In this document: positions 9,701-20,995 of the stretch, in pieces
Position numbering within the stretch: the first letter of the stretch is position 1
Layout of the letters: every line of letters starts with the position of its first letter
Origin: CAWJLE01 sp963843645
Lineage (GTDB): Bacteria; Chloroflexota; Anaerolineae; DAOTYC01
Reading direction: 5' to 3'
NCBI GenBank assembly: GCA_963843645.1
Contig: CAWJLE010000001.1
Coordinates: forward strand, 620,001 to 684,000
Length of the DNA: 64,000 bases
Translations under genes and position numbers: made by a program
The notes under the pieces: model-generated
Databases searched by the model: none
The model's input: only the letters and a program-made list of their open reading frames with translations
Told to the model about the DNA's origin: nothing

Positions 9701-11620
9701 ATGGCTGTGAGTGGCTCCGTCGAGAATGCGGGCCGCGACCGAAGGCGATTTGTGATCTCGATGGTCGCAGTACTCATTGTTTCGCTGGCAGTCCGCCTGC
9801 TCCTATTGAACCATTTCCGCTGGGAGAACAACTACGATAGCGGCCTGCACGGCCTGCTCGCCCAGTTGCTGGCCGCCGGCTATGCGCCCTACACCGATGT
9901 GTTCGTCAGCTATCCGCCGCTGTTCATCTGGTCGTTGCAGCTTCCGTGGTGGGTGTGGGGCAACGTCGATGCCCTGCAGATCGTGATGGTCTTCTATTCC
10001 CTGCTGGGTGTGCTGGCGGTGGGGTTCGTCGCCTATCGGCTGAACGGGTGGCTGGCCGGCCTGCTGGCCGCTGGTTTCTTGTCACTCGCCGGCAGCTACC
10101 TGTCCGGGTCCAGCCAGGTCATGACCGAAGTGCCGGCCATAAGCCTGGCGACGGCCGCGGTCGCGTTGTCGTTCGCCTACTACACCGGTCAGCGAAGGCG
10201 ACTCCTGATTTTCGCCTCGGGCCTGGCTATGTCTGCAAGCCTCATGCTGAAGATACTCACGCCATACGTCTTGATCTTGATGCCTCTCCTGGTTCTCATG
10301 CCGGAGCTCGAAACGGAGAAACCGCTCAGGACGATCGTGACAAACTTCGCGACGAACCTACTTCTACTGGGCGCGGGCGTCATCCTCCCTGTGCTGGCCA
10401 CGCTGCTGTTGTACAACCCTGGCGCGATGTACAGCCAGGTGATTTCCTTCCGCCTGGACTCGCGGGCCGCCTACCTGGACGAGTGGATGCAGAACCAGCA
10501 AGTGGTGGCAAGGTTTCTCTTCGTCGACAACCTCCCCCTGGCGCTTTCCACGATGTTAGGGATCGTCATCGTTCGAAAGAAGCGCTGGAAGCAGGCGAGG
10601 TTCATCTGGCTCTGGCTCTTACTGAGCATCCTGTTTGCCACGGTGCACGTCCCGCTGAGACAGAAACACCTGCCGCTGATCTTGCCGCCTCTGGCCATCC
10701 TGGCGGGCGCCGGCCTGGCAGAGGGATGGTATCGCGCGCGCACCCTGCGCCGGTCCTCGTCGCCGCTGCCGGCGCGGGCCCTGACGGTGGTCGTGGCGGC
10801 TCTGACGCTATTCTACGCAGGCACCCTGGGGAATCAGTTCGCAGCGTACGCAGGATACGTCGAGCCCGCGCTGCGATACCAAACCGAGACCGTGGTCGAC
10901 CGCCTGCAGCAATTCACGTCTCCGAGCGATTGCATGGTCACCGATTATCCCAGCCTGGCGTTCTTTGCCCGCCGGCTGGTCCCCCCGAACCTGTCCGAAG
11001 TGTCGTCCACACGACTCCAGAGTGGCTACCTCGGTAGCTCCGATCTGATCCAGGCCACCGAAGCGTCCGGCTGCCAGGTGGTCGCGTCAGTGGCGGGACG
11101 GCTGCCGGGCAACACGCCCGATTTCCTGGATTGGGCCAGCGCACACTTTTTGGTCGCCTGGAGCTACAACGAATCCGAATTGGACAGGGAAGTGTTTCTG
11201 GCTCAGCCGCTCGCCGAAGCGAGCCCGGCCCACCCAACGGACGCCACGTTCGGCGACCGGCTGAAGCTGGTCGGCTACGACGCGCGGCCCGCCCCAAGGG
11301 GCGAAGACCGTGGCCTGTACGTCTCGCTTTACTGGCAAGCCCTGCAGCCCATCTCCGAGAACTACACGATCACGCTGCGCTTCAACGGCACCACTGATGA
11401 CATCAGCACCGATCACCAGCCTTACGGCGGACTCGTGCCCACGCATCTCTTCCCCACCGGGAAAATCGTGAAGGACACCGTTCGCGTGGGCGACCCGCCC
11501 CGAGGAAAGTCAGCCATTTCCTGCGGTCTGTTCTCGACCGACGAGACAGGCAGCCTGTCGTACCTCGCAGGCCCCGCCGGGGCAGACGCCGTCGAAATTG
11601 GGTCGATCGAAATCCGATAA
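9701..11620 (+). CDS. GT39-type membrane glycosyltransferase, YDxGLH sub-class, with one C-terminal tail
   Basis: This 639-residue protein is the only array member on the plus strand. The first loop after helix 1 reads NNYDSGLHGLLAQ and is followed by FVSYPPLFIWSLQLPWWVWG, nearly the same as in the two minus-strand paralogues at 11647-13590 and 13791-15767. Where those have DE, this protein has DS. Hydrophobic helices run to about residue 390. A soluble part with a conserved DCMVTDYPSLAFF block follows, and from about residue 516 a beta-rich tail (LVGYD, YWQAL, GGLVPTHLFPTGK). AGGA lies about 8 bases before the ATG. Sugar and acceptor are unknown. Confidence 0.85.
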   Translation: MAVSGSVENAGRDRRRFVISMVAVLIVSLAVRLLLLNHFRWENNYDSGLHGLLAQLLAAGYAPYTDVFVSYPPLFIWSLQLPWWVWGNVDALQIVMVFYSLLGVLAVGFVAYRLNGWLAGLLAAGFLSLAGSYLSGSSQVMTEVPAISLATAAVALSFAYYTGQRRRLLIFASGLAMSASLMLKILTPYVLILMPLLVLMPELETEKPLRTIVTNFATNLLLLGAGVILPVLATLLLYNPGAMYSQVISFRLDSRAAYLDEWMQNQQVVARFLFVDNLPLALSTMLGIVIVRKKRWKQARFIWLWLLLSILFATVHVPLRQKHLPLILPPLAILAGAGLAEGWYRARTLRRSSSPLPARALTVVVAALTLFYAGTLGNQFAAYAGYVEPALRYQTETVVDRLQQFTSPSDCMVTDYPSLAFFARRLVPPNLSEVSSTRLQSGYLGSSDLIQATEASGCQVVASVAGRLPGNTPDFLDWASAHFLVAWSYNESELDREVFLAQPLAEASPAHPTDATFGDRLKLVGYDARPAPRGEDRGLYVSLYWQALQPISENYTITLRFNGTTDDISTDHQPYGGLVPTHLFPTGKIVKDTVRVGDPPRGKSAISCGLFSTDETGSLSYLAGPAGADAVEIGSIEIR

Positions 11621-11646
11621 TCGGCATCCCGGGCAACGCACATACT

Positions 11647-13590
11647 TCACTGGTATTGGATCGTGCCGATGACCAGTGCGTTCTCGTCGCTCCCTTCTGT
11701 CTGAAGCGGCACTCCGCTCTGAGAGGACCGCTCATACAGACCGGCCAGAACGCTATAGTCACCCTTGGCCATAGTGGACGACAGCTCCAACCGGATCGTC
11801 TCGCGGACGATTTTCCCTACCGGGAAGCTCTTTGTGGACGCCAACCCGTCGTACGGGTCGTGGTCCCCATTGAGAACAGTATTGTTATCAGAATCGCGCA
11901 CGCGCAGCAAGATCACGTAATCCGTAGCGACAGGCAAGACTGCCTTCCAGTAGAGAGTGACGTAGAGTACCTTTTGGCTGTCCTCTTTCTGCTGGTCGAC
12001 ATCGTAGCCGACCAATTTCACATCTCTGCCCAGCGTCTTGTCCACAACGTGAGTCGGGCTCGCCGTCGACAAAGGCTGGCCGATGAAGACCGTCGTACCA
12101 TCCTCGAACGTATGTGATCCCAAAAAGTGCTGCTCGGCCCAACGAACAAAACGCTTGCGGTTGCCATTGAAACGCAGGGTGACGGGAGCCACCACCTGGC
12201 ACTGCTGCGATTCTGTGGTCTTGATCAATTCGGTATCGAGGAGGAATCCACTGGCGAGAGCGGAGTAGGATGGTTCCGAGAGATTGGGCGGTATCAACCG
12301 GTCCGAGAACAGGGCCACCGACGGTTGGTCCGTTACGATGCAGTCGTTCGGCGCAGTGAAACGCCGGATATAGTCGATGAGTGGCGAGTTCGTCAGAAAC
12401 ATCTTATATGACTGTGTCGGTGGCCGTGTTTCGCCGCGGATTTCTGCTCGCCACGTCCAGAGCAATGACGCAGTCAAGCCAACCGCGACCAGCAAGGACA
12501 GGTAAGCGGCCGCCGTCCGGCCTTGCCGGCTGCGGTGCCAGAGGTCGGCAAGGGCCAGGCCCGCCATGACGGCCAGCGGTGGCAGCAGCAGCGGCATATG
12601 CTTGTCGCGGAGGGGGATTTGAATGAGCGCGAAACCAGTGGCGAGGGCCAGCCACCACAGCAGAAACCAGACCTTTCGCCACTGTTTCCACAACATGAGC
12701 ACTATGCCCAAGAGCCCGGAAACAACGAGGCCCAGGTTGTCGAAGAGGGCAAAGTTGAGCAGGATGGCGGGCGTGTCGCTCCATTCGTCGACCAGCGCCT
12801 CACGGGTCGCAAATCGAAAGGCTATGACCTGTTGGTACATGGCTCCGGAATCGTAGATCAGGAGCACGCCCAACACCGGCACGACAACGGCCGCGCCCCA
12901 CAGCGCGCCGTCGATCACGACGCCACGCAATGTCTCAGTCAGTCCCTTCCGTTGCTCCAGGTGCCGGACCAAGATCATCAACGGAATCAGACCGAAGAGG
13001 AAGGGCGTCAGGATTTTCAGCATCAGACTGGCAGTGAGGGCGACGCCTGATGCCGTCAGTAGCAGCCGGTTCCCCTTCTCCGAGTATGCACAAGCCAGAG
13101 CCACCGCCACTGCCGCCATGCTTACCGAGGGCACTTCCGTCATCACGGTGCTAGAGCCGACAAGATAATTGTGGGCCAGAGACAGGGCCAATGCAGCAAT
13201 GACACCGGCCTGCCAGCCGCTAAGCCGAAAAGCGATGAATCCCACCGCCACCACGCCTAACAGCGAATATCCGATCATCACCCACTGCAGAGCGCTCAAT
13301 GTGCCCCAAATTTGCCAGGGAAACTGCAGCGACCACACGAACAACGGTGGATAGCTCACAAACAGTTGCGTATAAGGATGATAACCCAAGGACAACAGGC
13401 GGGCGAGCAAGACATGTAACGGCTCATCGTAGGCGCTGCGCAAGCTCCCCACCAGCCCAAAGCGCACCAAAATGGAGACCAACAGCACCACTGCCATGCC
13501 CATCACAAATGGTACACCACCGCAGCGTCCACGTTGGCCAGCTGGCCGCCCCCCAATGATCCGCCTGATAGCATCAGAAGCTCGTCTCAT
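11647..13590 (-). CDS. GT39-type membrane glycosyltransferase, YDExLH sub-class, with one C-terminal tail
   Basis: This intact 647-residue paralogue of the 9701 gene lies convergent to it, with only about 26 bases between the stops. The key loop is SAYDEPLHVLLAR, then FVSYPPLFVWSLQFPWQIWG. The soluble block NDCIVTDQPSVALF and the terminal beta-rich tail (KLVGYD, TLYWKA, YDGLASTKSFPVGK) match its neighbours. The ATG at 13590 has GGAGG about 11 bases upstream, which is long spacing. The opposite orientation of two close paralogues suggests a local inversion or duplication. Confidence 0.85.
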   Translation of the reverse strand: MRRASDAIRRIIGGRPAGQRGRCGGVPFVMGMAVVLLVSILVRFGLVGSLRSAYDEPLHVLLARLLSLGYHPYTQLFVSYPPLFVWSLQFPWQIWGTLSALQWVMIGYSLLGVVAVGFIAFRLSGWQAGVIAALALSLAHNYLVGSSTVMTEVPSVSMAAVAVALACAYSEKGNRLLLTASGVALTASLMLKILTPFLFGLIPLMILVRHLEQRKGLTETLRGVVIDGALWGAAVVVPVLGVLLIYDSGAMYQQVIAFRFATREALVDEWSDTPAILLNFALFDNLGLVVSGLLGIVLMLWKQWRKVWFLLWWLALATGFALIQIPLRDKHMPLLLPPLAVMAGLALADLWHRSRQGRTAAAYLSLLVAVGLTASLLWTWRAEIRGETRPPTQSYKMFLTNSPLIDYIRRFTAPNDCIVTDQPSVALFSDRLIPPNLSEPSYSALASGFLLDTELIKTTESQQCQVVAPVTLRFNGNRKRFVRWAEQHFLGSHTFEDGTTVFIGQPLSTASPTHVVDKTLGRDVKLVGYDVDQQKEDSQKVLYVTLYWKAVLPVATDYVILLRVRDSDNNTVLNGDHDPYDGLASTKSFPVGKIVRETIRLELSSTMAKGDYSVLAGLYERSSQSGVPLQTEGSDENALVIGTIQYQ

Positions 13591-13790
13591 GGTCTAACCA
13601 ACCTCCACGCCCGACGGCGACCACTTTGGCCAACAAAATTGGAGCACATGTCGACAAGAACCATACCCCAACGACAAAGGACTAGTCGCTTTAACCCAGC
13701 AAGAATACCTGCCCAACACCCAGCGGTCATTCTCATTAATTAGAGCCATCGAGCGAGCTACTCGGTCTCCCGCAGTGAAGTCCGCGGGTT

Positions 13791-15767
13791 TCACCTCGAC
13801 AATGGGGTGGCCGTCCCCACGCGCAGCAAACCCTCACCACTCACGTCCCCGCGCAACGGCAGGCGAACCCCGGTCTTGGCGAACGCCAGGCCGCAGTAGA
13901 TGGACAGCCCGCCACCCGCAGCCTCGGATGGGAGGTCCAGGCGGACCGTGTCCTTGACCGTCTCGCCGACCGGGAAGGTCTTGGTTCGAACGAGTCCGCC
14001 GTAGGGCTCGTGATCGCCACGCGCCACGACGCGGTTGGCCGCGTCGCGGACCTCGACGAGGATCGTGTAGTTGTCTGTCACGCGCGCGGTCGGCTTCCAG
14101 TACAGTGACAGGTAGACCGCCAGTCCATTCTCGTTCTCCTGCCGGGCAAGGTCGTACCCCATCACGTGCATGCCGTCACCAAACGTGGCGTCCAGCGCGT
14201 ACTGTGGCTCAGGGTTCGCCAGCGGCAGGGCGAGGAAGGCTTCCCGGCCGGCGTAGAAGTTCCACGTGCGCAAGTAATGCTGCCGCGCCCAATCCGCATA
14301 CTCCTGGCAATTTCGACTGAGGCGAAAGGCGAGCGGGACGACGACCTGACAGCCCGAAGCCTCGGTGATCTTCACGAGGTCGTCGCAGGTGACGTCCTGG
14401 CTTCCCAGGCGGGTATAGGACAACTCCGACAGGACGGGTGGCACGGGACGCTGGGTCAGGAACGGCAAGTGGGGCCAGTCGCTCACCACGCAATCGGAAG
14501 GCGCCGTGTAGCGCTCCATGCGGTCCGCCACCTGGTAGACCTGGTAGTAATCGAGAGGCTGCCAGGCCTGCCCGCCAATCGAAGGCAGCGCCGTCGCCGC
14601 CGGCCACACCCAGCTCACCGCAAGGACGGCGGTCACTGCCGCAAGCCCCATCGAGCGCCACGGGCGCCGAGCAACGGTCTGCCGGCCGACCTGACGCACT
14701 CCTTCGGCCAATCCCACGCCGGCCAGTACAGCCAGCGACGGCAGCAGCACCGGCAGGTGCTTGAATCGAAGCGGCACCTGGACCAGCAAGAACGCGATCC
14801 CAAGGAGCAGCCAGAGAAGCACGTACGTCAACTTGCGCGCGTTCCGCGGGCGGAGCACGATCCCCCACGCGCCAGCGAGCAACAACATCCAGTTCTCAGC
14901 CACCAGGAAACTCATCACCAGGCTGAGCGGCGCCGTCGTGTCACCATTCTCGGCGATGCGCGAGGTGAACCGGTAGGCCACAACCTGCTCGAACATTGCA
15001 TGCGCGTCGTAGGCTACCACGCTGATCAATGCCGGCGCCATGCCACCCGCAGCCCAAACCAGAGCGTCGGCCAGAAACCCCTTCACCACGGCTCGCACAT
15101 CCGAACGCTCGCCTCCCGATCGCCCAAATTGTTGGAACAAGATCATGACCGGCAAGAGAAGCAGCATGAACGGCGCCATGATTTTGAGCATCAGGCTGGC
15201 GCACATCACCAGACCCGACGCGAAGAGGAGGAGTTGCTTCCTTCGGTTGGCCCACGCGGTCGCGGGCTCGGTCGCTATGGGTACGTACGCCGCAACGATC
15301 AGGCTCATCGCCAGAGCCGCGAGGCTCACCGCAGGCACCTCGGTCATGACCTGACCGGAGGCCTGCAGGAACTGCGGCGAAAACGACAGGAAGAGCGCGG
15401 CGGATGCCCCCGCCACCCAGCCGTTCAGGCGATAGCCCATGTACCCGACGGCCAGCACGCCCAGCATCGAGTATCCGACCATCACGAGCTGCAGAGCCTC
15501 GATCCGGCCCCATATTTGCCATGGCAGTTGCAGCGAGAGGGCGAACAGCGGCGGGTAGCTCAGAAAAACTTCGGCGTAGGGCTGATGTCCGGCAGCCAGC
15601 AGCTGAGCCAGCAGAGCATGGAGGCCCTCGTCGTAGTCCTTCCAGAGCATGCTGGGCAATGAAAGCACGCGCTCGACCACAGAACCCGCGAGCACCACGG
15701 CCATGGCCACAATGAACCGCGCTCTGTTTGGGGGCAACCACAAGTCGCTCTCAGCGGAGTGTTGCAA
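13791..15767 (-). CDS. GT39-type membrane glycosyltransferase, YDEGLH sub-class, with one C-terminal tail
   Basis: This is the third YDEGLH paralogue. After helix 1 comes KDYDEGLHALLAQ, then FLSYPPLFALSLQLPWQIWG. The membrane core is followed by DCVVSDWPHLPFL and, from about residue 525, by the beta-rich tail (MGYD, SLYWKP, YGGLVRTKTFPVGE). I placed the start at a TTG at 15767 because AGGAG sits 7 bases upstream. An in-frame GTG at 15821 is possible but has no ribosome site. About 200 bases separate it from the next gene downstream, and no convincing gene is seen there. Confidence 0.83.
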   Translation of the reverse strand: MQHSAESDLWLPPNRARFIVAMAVVLAGSVVERVLSLPSMLWKDYDEGLHALLAQLLAAGHQPYAEVFLSYPPLFALSLQLPWQIWGRIEALQLVMVGYSMLGVLAVGYMGYRLNGWVAGASAALFLSFSPQFLQASGQVMTEVPAVSLAALAMSLIVAAYVPIATEPATAWANRRKQLLLFASGLVMCASLMLKIMAPFMLLLLPVMILFQQFGRSGGERSDVRAVVKGFLADALVWAAGGMAPALISVVAYDAHAMFEQVVAYRFTSRIAENGDTTAPLSLVMSFLVAENWMLLLAGAWGIVLRPRNARKLTYVLLWLLLGIAFLLVQVPLRFKHLPVLLPSLAVLAGVGLAEGVRQVGRQTVARRPWRSMGLAAVTAVLAVSWVWPAATALPSIGGQAWQPLDYYQVYQVADRMERYTAPSDCVVSDWPHLPFLTQRPVPPVLSELSYTRLGSQDVTCDDLVKITEASGCQVVVPLAFRLSRNCQEYADWARQHYLRTWNFYAGREAFLALPLANPEPQYALDATFGDGMHVMGYDLARQENENGLAVYLSLYWKPTARVTDNYTILVEVRDAANRVVARGDHEPYGGLVRTKTFPVGETVKDTVRLDLPSEAAGGGLSIYCGLAFAKTGVRLPLRGDVSGEGLLRVGTATPLSR

Positions 15768-15875
15768 GATTGAGCTCCTCAATTCCGGGTGATTTCTCAG
15801 GACATTGTACCAATGCGGCACAGCGGCGGCAAATGTGATCAGCCCCGGCGCGCCGGCAAAGCAGGGACTGCAAGC

Positions 15876-18029
15876 TCAAAACGAGGGCGAGAGCCGATCC
15901 GGGCCGACGCCCGCAAATGTCCCAGGGGTGGCCACGCGATCGAATGCCTGGGCCAACCGCTCGACGTCCAGCCCGCCCAGGTCTGCGGCCGACGTGCGTA
16001 TTTCGTAGATGGTGAGACCTTTGCCGCCAGGCGTGTCCGCCCGCGCAATAGTCACGTAGTTGTTCTCCAGGTCGTTCGCATCGATGGGCGAATGGTCGAT
16101 CAGTTGATCGGCAATGAAGTAGTACCGCGGTGGATCGTCGCTGCAGCGCGTATCGGACGCATCGCAACGAATGGCGTTGAGCGTGTACCAGGCCGTGACC
16201 GCCGGCTTTTCGTTGCTTCTGTAACTACCATTCAGGGTGCCGTCGGCGTACAATGCCTCCACAGCCTTCCAGCCCGTGCAGTGTGCGAAGCCGAAGAGCG
16301 CCTTGCCGGAAGTCTCGTATGGGAACCAATACAGAATGGACGATTGATATTGCAGCCTGCCCAGGAAATCGACGTCGCCGCTCACAAAGGCCGAGCCCAG
16401 GTAACTGCCGAACAGGGCCGTCAGCGCCAGCGCGCCCCCGGCGACAACCGGCAGCGCGAGCCCATTGCGGAACCCAGGCGCCGCCGTGAACTGTCGCTCC
16501 AACAGGGCCCCAAGCGGCACAGCAGCGAGCAAAAGCCACGGGTTGACGAGGGCGTAGACGTGGGTCCGAGGGTCAGCCACGGTAAAAGTGTACGCCAGAA
16601 AGGGAATCGCCATCCAGATCACCACGGTACGGCCGCCGGGACCCATGCCTGGCGAGAGCACGGCGCCCAAGAATAGGAAGACGAACGGCAAAAGTGAGAA
16701 GTCAACGCCTCGAAACCGGTACGCTTCGGGCCACAATACCGCAACCAGGGCCGCGCCGGCGACGGAGACCGGTATCCCGTAGCGGAGCCACGCGGATCCG
16801 CCCGGCCAGCGCAGCCGCCTAAGAGCCCAGGCAAGCGCGCCGAGCGCCAGCAGGCCGGTCAAGACCGTGGCGTAAAACGAGCCGTACAGGCTGCAGTATT
16901 CGAGGAAGCCCGCCAAGTTGTTTTGCAGAGCGCCAAGGCCGATTCGCTCGCTCAGGTAACTCCCAGTCTGCGAAACCGCCGCGTTGCGCAAATAGGCCAC
17001 GCAAAACGGACCGGCAACGACAGCGAACAGAACGACGGCAGCAAGCGCCGCCCGAACCACGAGCCACAATCGCAGTTCCAGTCTCCGAGATCGAACGTGC
17101 CGGATCGTCACGTATGCGATGGCTGGAATCACGAAGATCGCGTCGTAATGGGCCAACAGGGCGCTTCCCAGAAAAACGCCGGCCAGTCCGGCCCATCGTG
17201 CATCGCTGCTCTCGCAGTATAACCAGGCACACAGGAGGGCCAGCGCACTCATCAAGACGACGAGCGACTGGTATTGGACCACCCGACCGAAAGCCACCAT
17301 GAATCCATTCAAGGCCAACAACCACGCCGCGGCGAGCGCAGCCCCCGTACCGAGCATTTTCCGTCCCAGCAGATAAGTCGCAGGCACCGCGAGCAGACTG
17401 GCCAACGCGAAGGGGAGTCGGGCGGCGCCTTCGTCGATCGTGCCGCTCAACCGCCACAGAAACATCACGGGTAGCACCTCGCCAGGGCCCTTCTTCCGCT
17501 CCACGATGAGGGCATCGTGGTGACCCTCCAGCGCCCGGGCCGCGGGCACCAGGGCCTTGATCTCATCGCCCTGAAACTCGCTGAAGCCCAGGTTGGTGAA
17601 TCGAAAAGCCGCAGCCAGGCACAAGATCACCAGTACGGACGCAATGCGGAGCAGGGGCTCGCGGGCCAGCGGTGCGCCTGGGGAGTCGAAGCGCCACGGC
17701 CGCCCCCACAGCGAGCCGATCGCTACCACGTGAATGACCGCAAGCACTGCCCCAAACTGGACGGAGGCGGGCACGTACGGGAGGAAGAAGCCGAGCGCCA
17801 TCATGATCGCGTAGCTGAGGCCGAGGCCGACGGTCCAACGCAAGAGGATGCCCGTCCGCGGGCCGGCGGCCTCCCAGAGCACCACACCGGGCAGGAGCAA
17901 CAGCAGCAGAGAGCCTGACAATCGCAGCGGGCTGCCCGCCGGCGTCAGCAGCAGGCCATCGCCCAGCGCCAGGGCCAGCAGCCAGAGCAGCCGACCGGAG
18001 CCGATGCCCTTCACAATACGATTCGCCAC
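15876..18029 (-). CDS. GT39-type membrane glycosyltransferase, QGDE sub-class
   Basis: This intact 717-residue membrane protein has an N-terminal hydrophobic extension of about 130 residues. The GT39-like core follows, marked by GFSEFQGDEIKALVPAAR, VERKKGPGEV and LPFALASLLAVP. It groups with the genes at 1-1681 and 6992-9502 and likewise has no beta-rich tail. The C-terminal 190 residues are soluble and carry no motif I can name. The GTG start at 18029 is set by AGGAGG about 9 bases upstream. The last hydrophobic helices before the soluble region contain TFTVADPRTHVYALVNPW, which matches the tyrosine-rich block of its relatives. Confidence 0.85.
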   Translation of the reverse strand: MANRIVKGIGSGRLLWLLALALGDGLLLTPAGSPLRLSGSLLLLLLPGVVLWEAAGPRTGILLRWTVGLGLSYAIMMALGFFLPYVPASVQFGAVLAVIHVVAIGSLWGRPWRFDSPGAPLAREPLLRIASVLVILCLAAAFRFTNLGFSEFQGDEIKALVPAARALEGHHDALIVERKKGPGEVLPVMFLWRLSGTIDEGAARLPFALASLLAVPATYLLGRKMLGTGAALAAAWLLALNGFMVAFGRVVQYQSLVVLMSALALLCAWLYCESSDARWAGLAGVFLGSALLAHYDAIFVIPAIAYVTIRHVRSRRLELRLWLVVRAALAAVVLFAVVAGPFCVAYLRNAAVSQTGSYLSERIGLGALQNNLAGFLEYCSLYGSFYATVLTGLLALGALAWALRRLRWPGGSAWLRYGIPVSVAGAALVAVLWPEAYRFRGVDFSLLPFVFLFLGAVLSPGMGPGGRTVVIWMAIPFLAYTFTVADPRTHVYALVNPWLLLAAVPLGALLERQFTAAPGFRNGLALPVVAGGALALTALFGSYLGSAFVSGDVDFLGRLQYQSSILYWFPYETSGKALFGFAHCTGWKAVEALYADGTLNGSYRSNEKPAVTAWYTLNAIRCDASDTRCSDDPPRYYFIADQLIDHSPIDANDLENNYVTIARADTPGGKGLTIYEIRTSAADLGGLDVERLAQAFDRVATPGTFAGVGPDRLSPSF

Positions 18030-18153
18030 GACGTTACGCCTCCTTCCACCGAAGAGCGAACGACGCCAACAGCGCCTCGGGCCGTTCGGCCCGTCACAGA
18101 GCAGCCCTTCACTGCTCGTGCCGCAAGCTATCGTCGTTTGAACTCGGCGGTGC

Positions 18154-20923
18154 TCACGGCTGAGCGCCCTTCACGTCGACGTGAAAGGGGCTGAGATCGA
18201 CGCGGTCGGGGGCGGCTCCCGGCGCGGCATTCGATACAGGCAGGCGCGCGCCGGTGCCGGCCAGGTACGCCCCGACCTCGATCCGATAGTCGCCCACGGG
18301 GGCCTGCGCGTCGATCGGAATCACGTGCGGGTCACGCACGATCTCCCCAGGCTCCCACGCAGAGGTCGGGTAGAAACCGTCTGCCGGCGGGTTGTCCTCT
18401 TGCCCGCGGAAGGTTCCGCCCGCGTCGATGAGGTGCGCGAAAACGGTGTAATCTTCACTCATCTTGCTCAGCGCTTGCCAGTACAGGACCAAATACACAC
18501 CATCCCCCGGACGAAAACCGCTTTTAACATCGTAACCGAGAAGACTCAGTCGGCCTCCCAGCTCAATCCCCAGAGGGTGCTGGATGTCCAGGTTCTCGAC
18601 CGACACGTTCGCCTGCTTCGGAATCTCAATCGGTCCCAGAAGCGCTCTCCGGCCTTGCGTGGGCGGCAGGTCCCGCTCGTCGTGAACGCCGTACGCGGTC
18701 ACCTCGACCCGATACGAGCCAGGCGGCGTGCCCGGCATGATCGGGATCTCCCGCTCATCCTGCACGACTTCACCCCTGGACCACCGCTGCGTCAGGAACG
18801 AATTCCAGCCCGGGATGGCCCTGTTGTTGGCCCCACACCTCGTACACCGGATTCACCAGTTTCAGCGTGATACGGTAGTCCTCCGTCATCCGGCTCAGAC
18901 CCTCCCAGAAAAGGTCGATCTTCAGCTTGTGGTCGATAGCAACCGAGCTGGGATCAGCTTCGTAGCTTATCAGGAGCATCTGGTCGCCGAAGTTGACGTT
19001 GGCCACCTGCGCGGCCGGCTGCGACGTCAACTCGGGGGGAATCCATCGAGGCGGCTCGTAGGTCAGGTTGCGATACAGGTGAATCACGTCCCCGTTCGGA
19101 ACCTCGAAGCCGGCGATTTGCCGGAATGCCCGGCTAAACTCCGCGGTTGGTCGGGTCAGGATCGACGTCACGAGCCGGGTGGACTGGTCCCTGTCTGTGG
19201 CACTGCTGATCCCGCTGTCCGAGACCAGCACGTAGTCCATCTGAAAGATTTGGGGGTACACCGGCAGGCGCCCGCGGTCGCGGAACAGGTCGGTGACGTC
19301 GAGGTCCGGAAAGTCGCGACCCGTGAGGAACGCCGTGTGATACCCGTTCAGGTAGGGCTGATTGACCAGCAGTCCGACCGTGGAGAGACCCGGCGCGGCA
19401 GAGTCGCGATCCTCGGCGATGCGCCGGAGAATCTCAGGGGCAATCCAGTAGGCCGAATCTGTCTCGTTCGACGCCGGCCATTGCACAAACTCACCGCCCG
19501 CGAACCAGCTGAGCGCACCCCAAACCGGCGCCTGGACCGCGGTATAACCCGGCACCGCTGCAAACGCATCCAACGACAGGACGCACCACTGCGCGATTGC
19601 GATCGCCAACAGCAGGCCCGTCAGGCCTCGGCGTAGACCCGTTTGCCGAATGCTGAGGCACGTGCGGGCCAACACGACGGACAGCGGCAGCAGGATGCAG
19701 ATCGTCAGGCGCATGTTCCAGCTGCTCTGGTTGCTGAAAGACGCAAAGAAGGCCAGCGGTGTGATAAACCATAGCCCCAGAAGCCAGACGTTGAAGGAAA
19801 GCGCGGCCAGCCCCCTCCTGCGGACGACCCAGGCCAACAGCAGCGCGAGCGCCAGCACGGCGATGGGCGTCGACAGGTGCTCGTTGACGATGCCGCGGAG
19901 CAAGATGCCGAATGACAGAGAAGGGCCCGACGACACAGACGGCTGGGCCACGCTGCCGACATAGTACGCCTTGTACAGCCCGGTCCAGATGAAGTCGGAG
20001 TTGGGGACGTACCACACTCCAGCGACGCCCAGGGCCAGACCCATCGCTCCGACGAAGTTGTTGAATGGGCGTGACGGCAAGACGGCCACGTAGACTACGA
20101 CGGTCACGACGAAAGCGTACAGAACGGACAGCGGCAGCGCGAACGCGGCCCGGGCCTGCCAGGCCTCGCCCGGCAGGAACCAGAACGCGCCGGCAGGCAA
20201 GCCGACGAGCAGAGCGACGGCCAATCGCTTCCACTGCGGCCTGGGCGTCGTTAGAATCGCCTTGAGGTCGGCCGGCACGGGGGACCGAAGCAGCACGTAC
20301 AGGCAGGGGATACCGGCGAAGACCACGAACACCCACTTGGCAAGCAGGCCGAGACCAAGCGCGACACCCAACAGGTACGCCCAGCGCCGCTGCTGAAAGC
20401 GGTCGCTTCTCAGCAGCAACCACACGCTCAGGGCCGTGAGGGCCATCATGGCGAAGTCGACGTACGTGAAACGGGACATGTTGAAGACGATAGGGAACAG
20501 CGAGACCAGGCAAGCCGCGAGCAATCCGGTGTCCGCGTCGTACAAAGAGCGCCCGATGCCGTACACTGAACCGAGCAGAATGGCCAGATAGACCGCATTG
20601 GCCATGGCGCCGGAATCCGCGGAGACGCCAAACACTGCGAAGAACGCGGCAGCGGAGATGTGGAAGAGCGGCGGATAGAACGAGTGGTTCGTCAGCGCGT
20701 TGAGCACGCCCTCCAGACTGAACGGCTGCAGCAGTCGGAAGTACTCGAGGGCCCGAACCAGGTGCCCCGGCTGGTCCCAACCTAATACGACCACGTTGGT
20801 GACCCGCCACAGCAGGTTCATGCCGGTGTGTATCGCCCACAGCACTGCCAGCCAGGCCAACGCGTGGCGTCCGAACACGGATTGAGGCCGCGGCAGGGCC
20901 CCGGCCGGAGTTTCTTGTGTCAT
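18154..20923 (-). CDS. GT39-type membrane glycosyltransferase, WDQPGHLV sub-class, with two C-terminal tails (one frameshift)
   Basis: The first loop reads LGWDQPGHLVRALEYFRLL, so the usual DE pair is D-Q here. After about eleven hydrophobic segments comes a soluble part, then two beta-rich domains. The first carries LKLVNPVYEVWG and PGTPPGSY, and the second carries LLGYD, LYWQAL, VFAHLID and ADGFYPTSAW. One extra base near 18812, in a CCCGGG context, puts the second half out of frame; removing it gives a continuous protein of about 922 residues. Its closest relative is the gene ending at 24654. Upstream the gap to the next gene is 72 bases, consistent with one transcript. Confidence 0.8.
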
Positions 20924-20995
20924 ACTTTTGAATCAGTCTCCACGACTAAACGCCTGCGCTGCACCGCGTCGCCCACGTCCCGTGCCGCCCGCGGC

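Noticed and set aside
13594..13794. A 66-codon minus-strand frame between two glycosyltransferase genes
   Set aside because: It overlaps the previous stop by GTGA, which looks like coupling, but its sequence has no hydrophobic or family pattern and no ribosome site.
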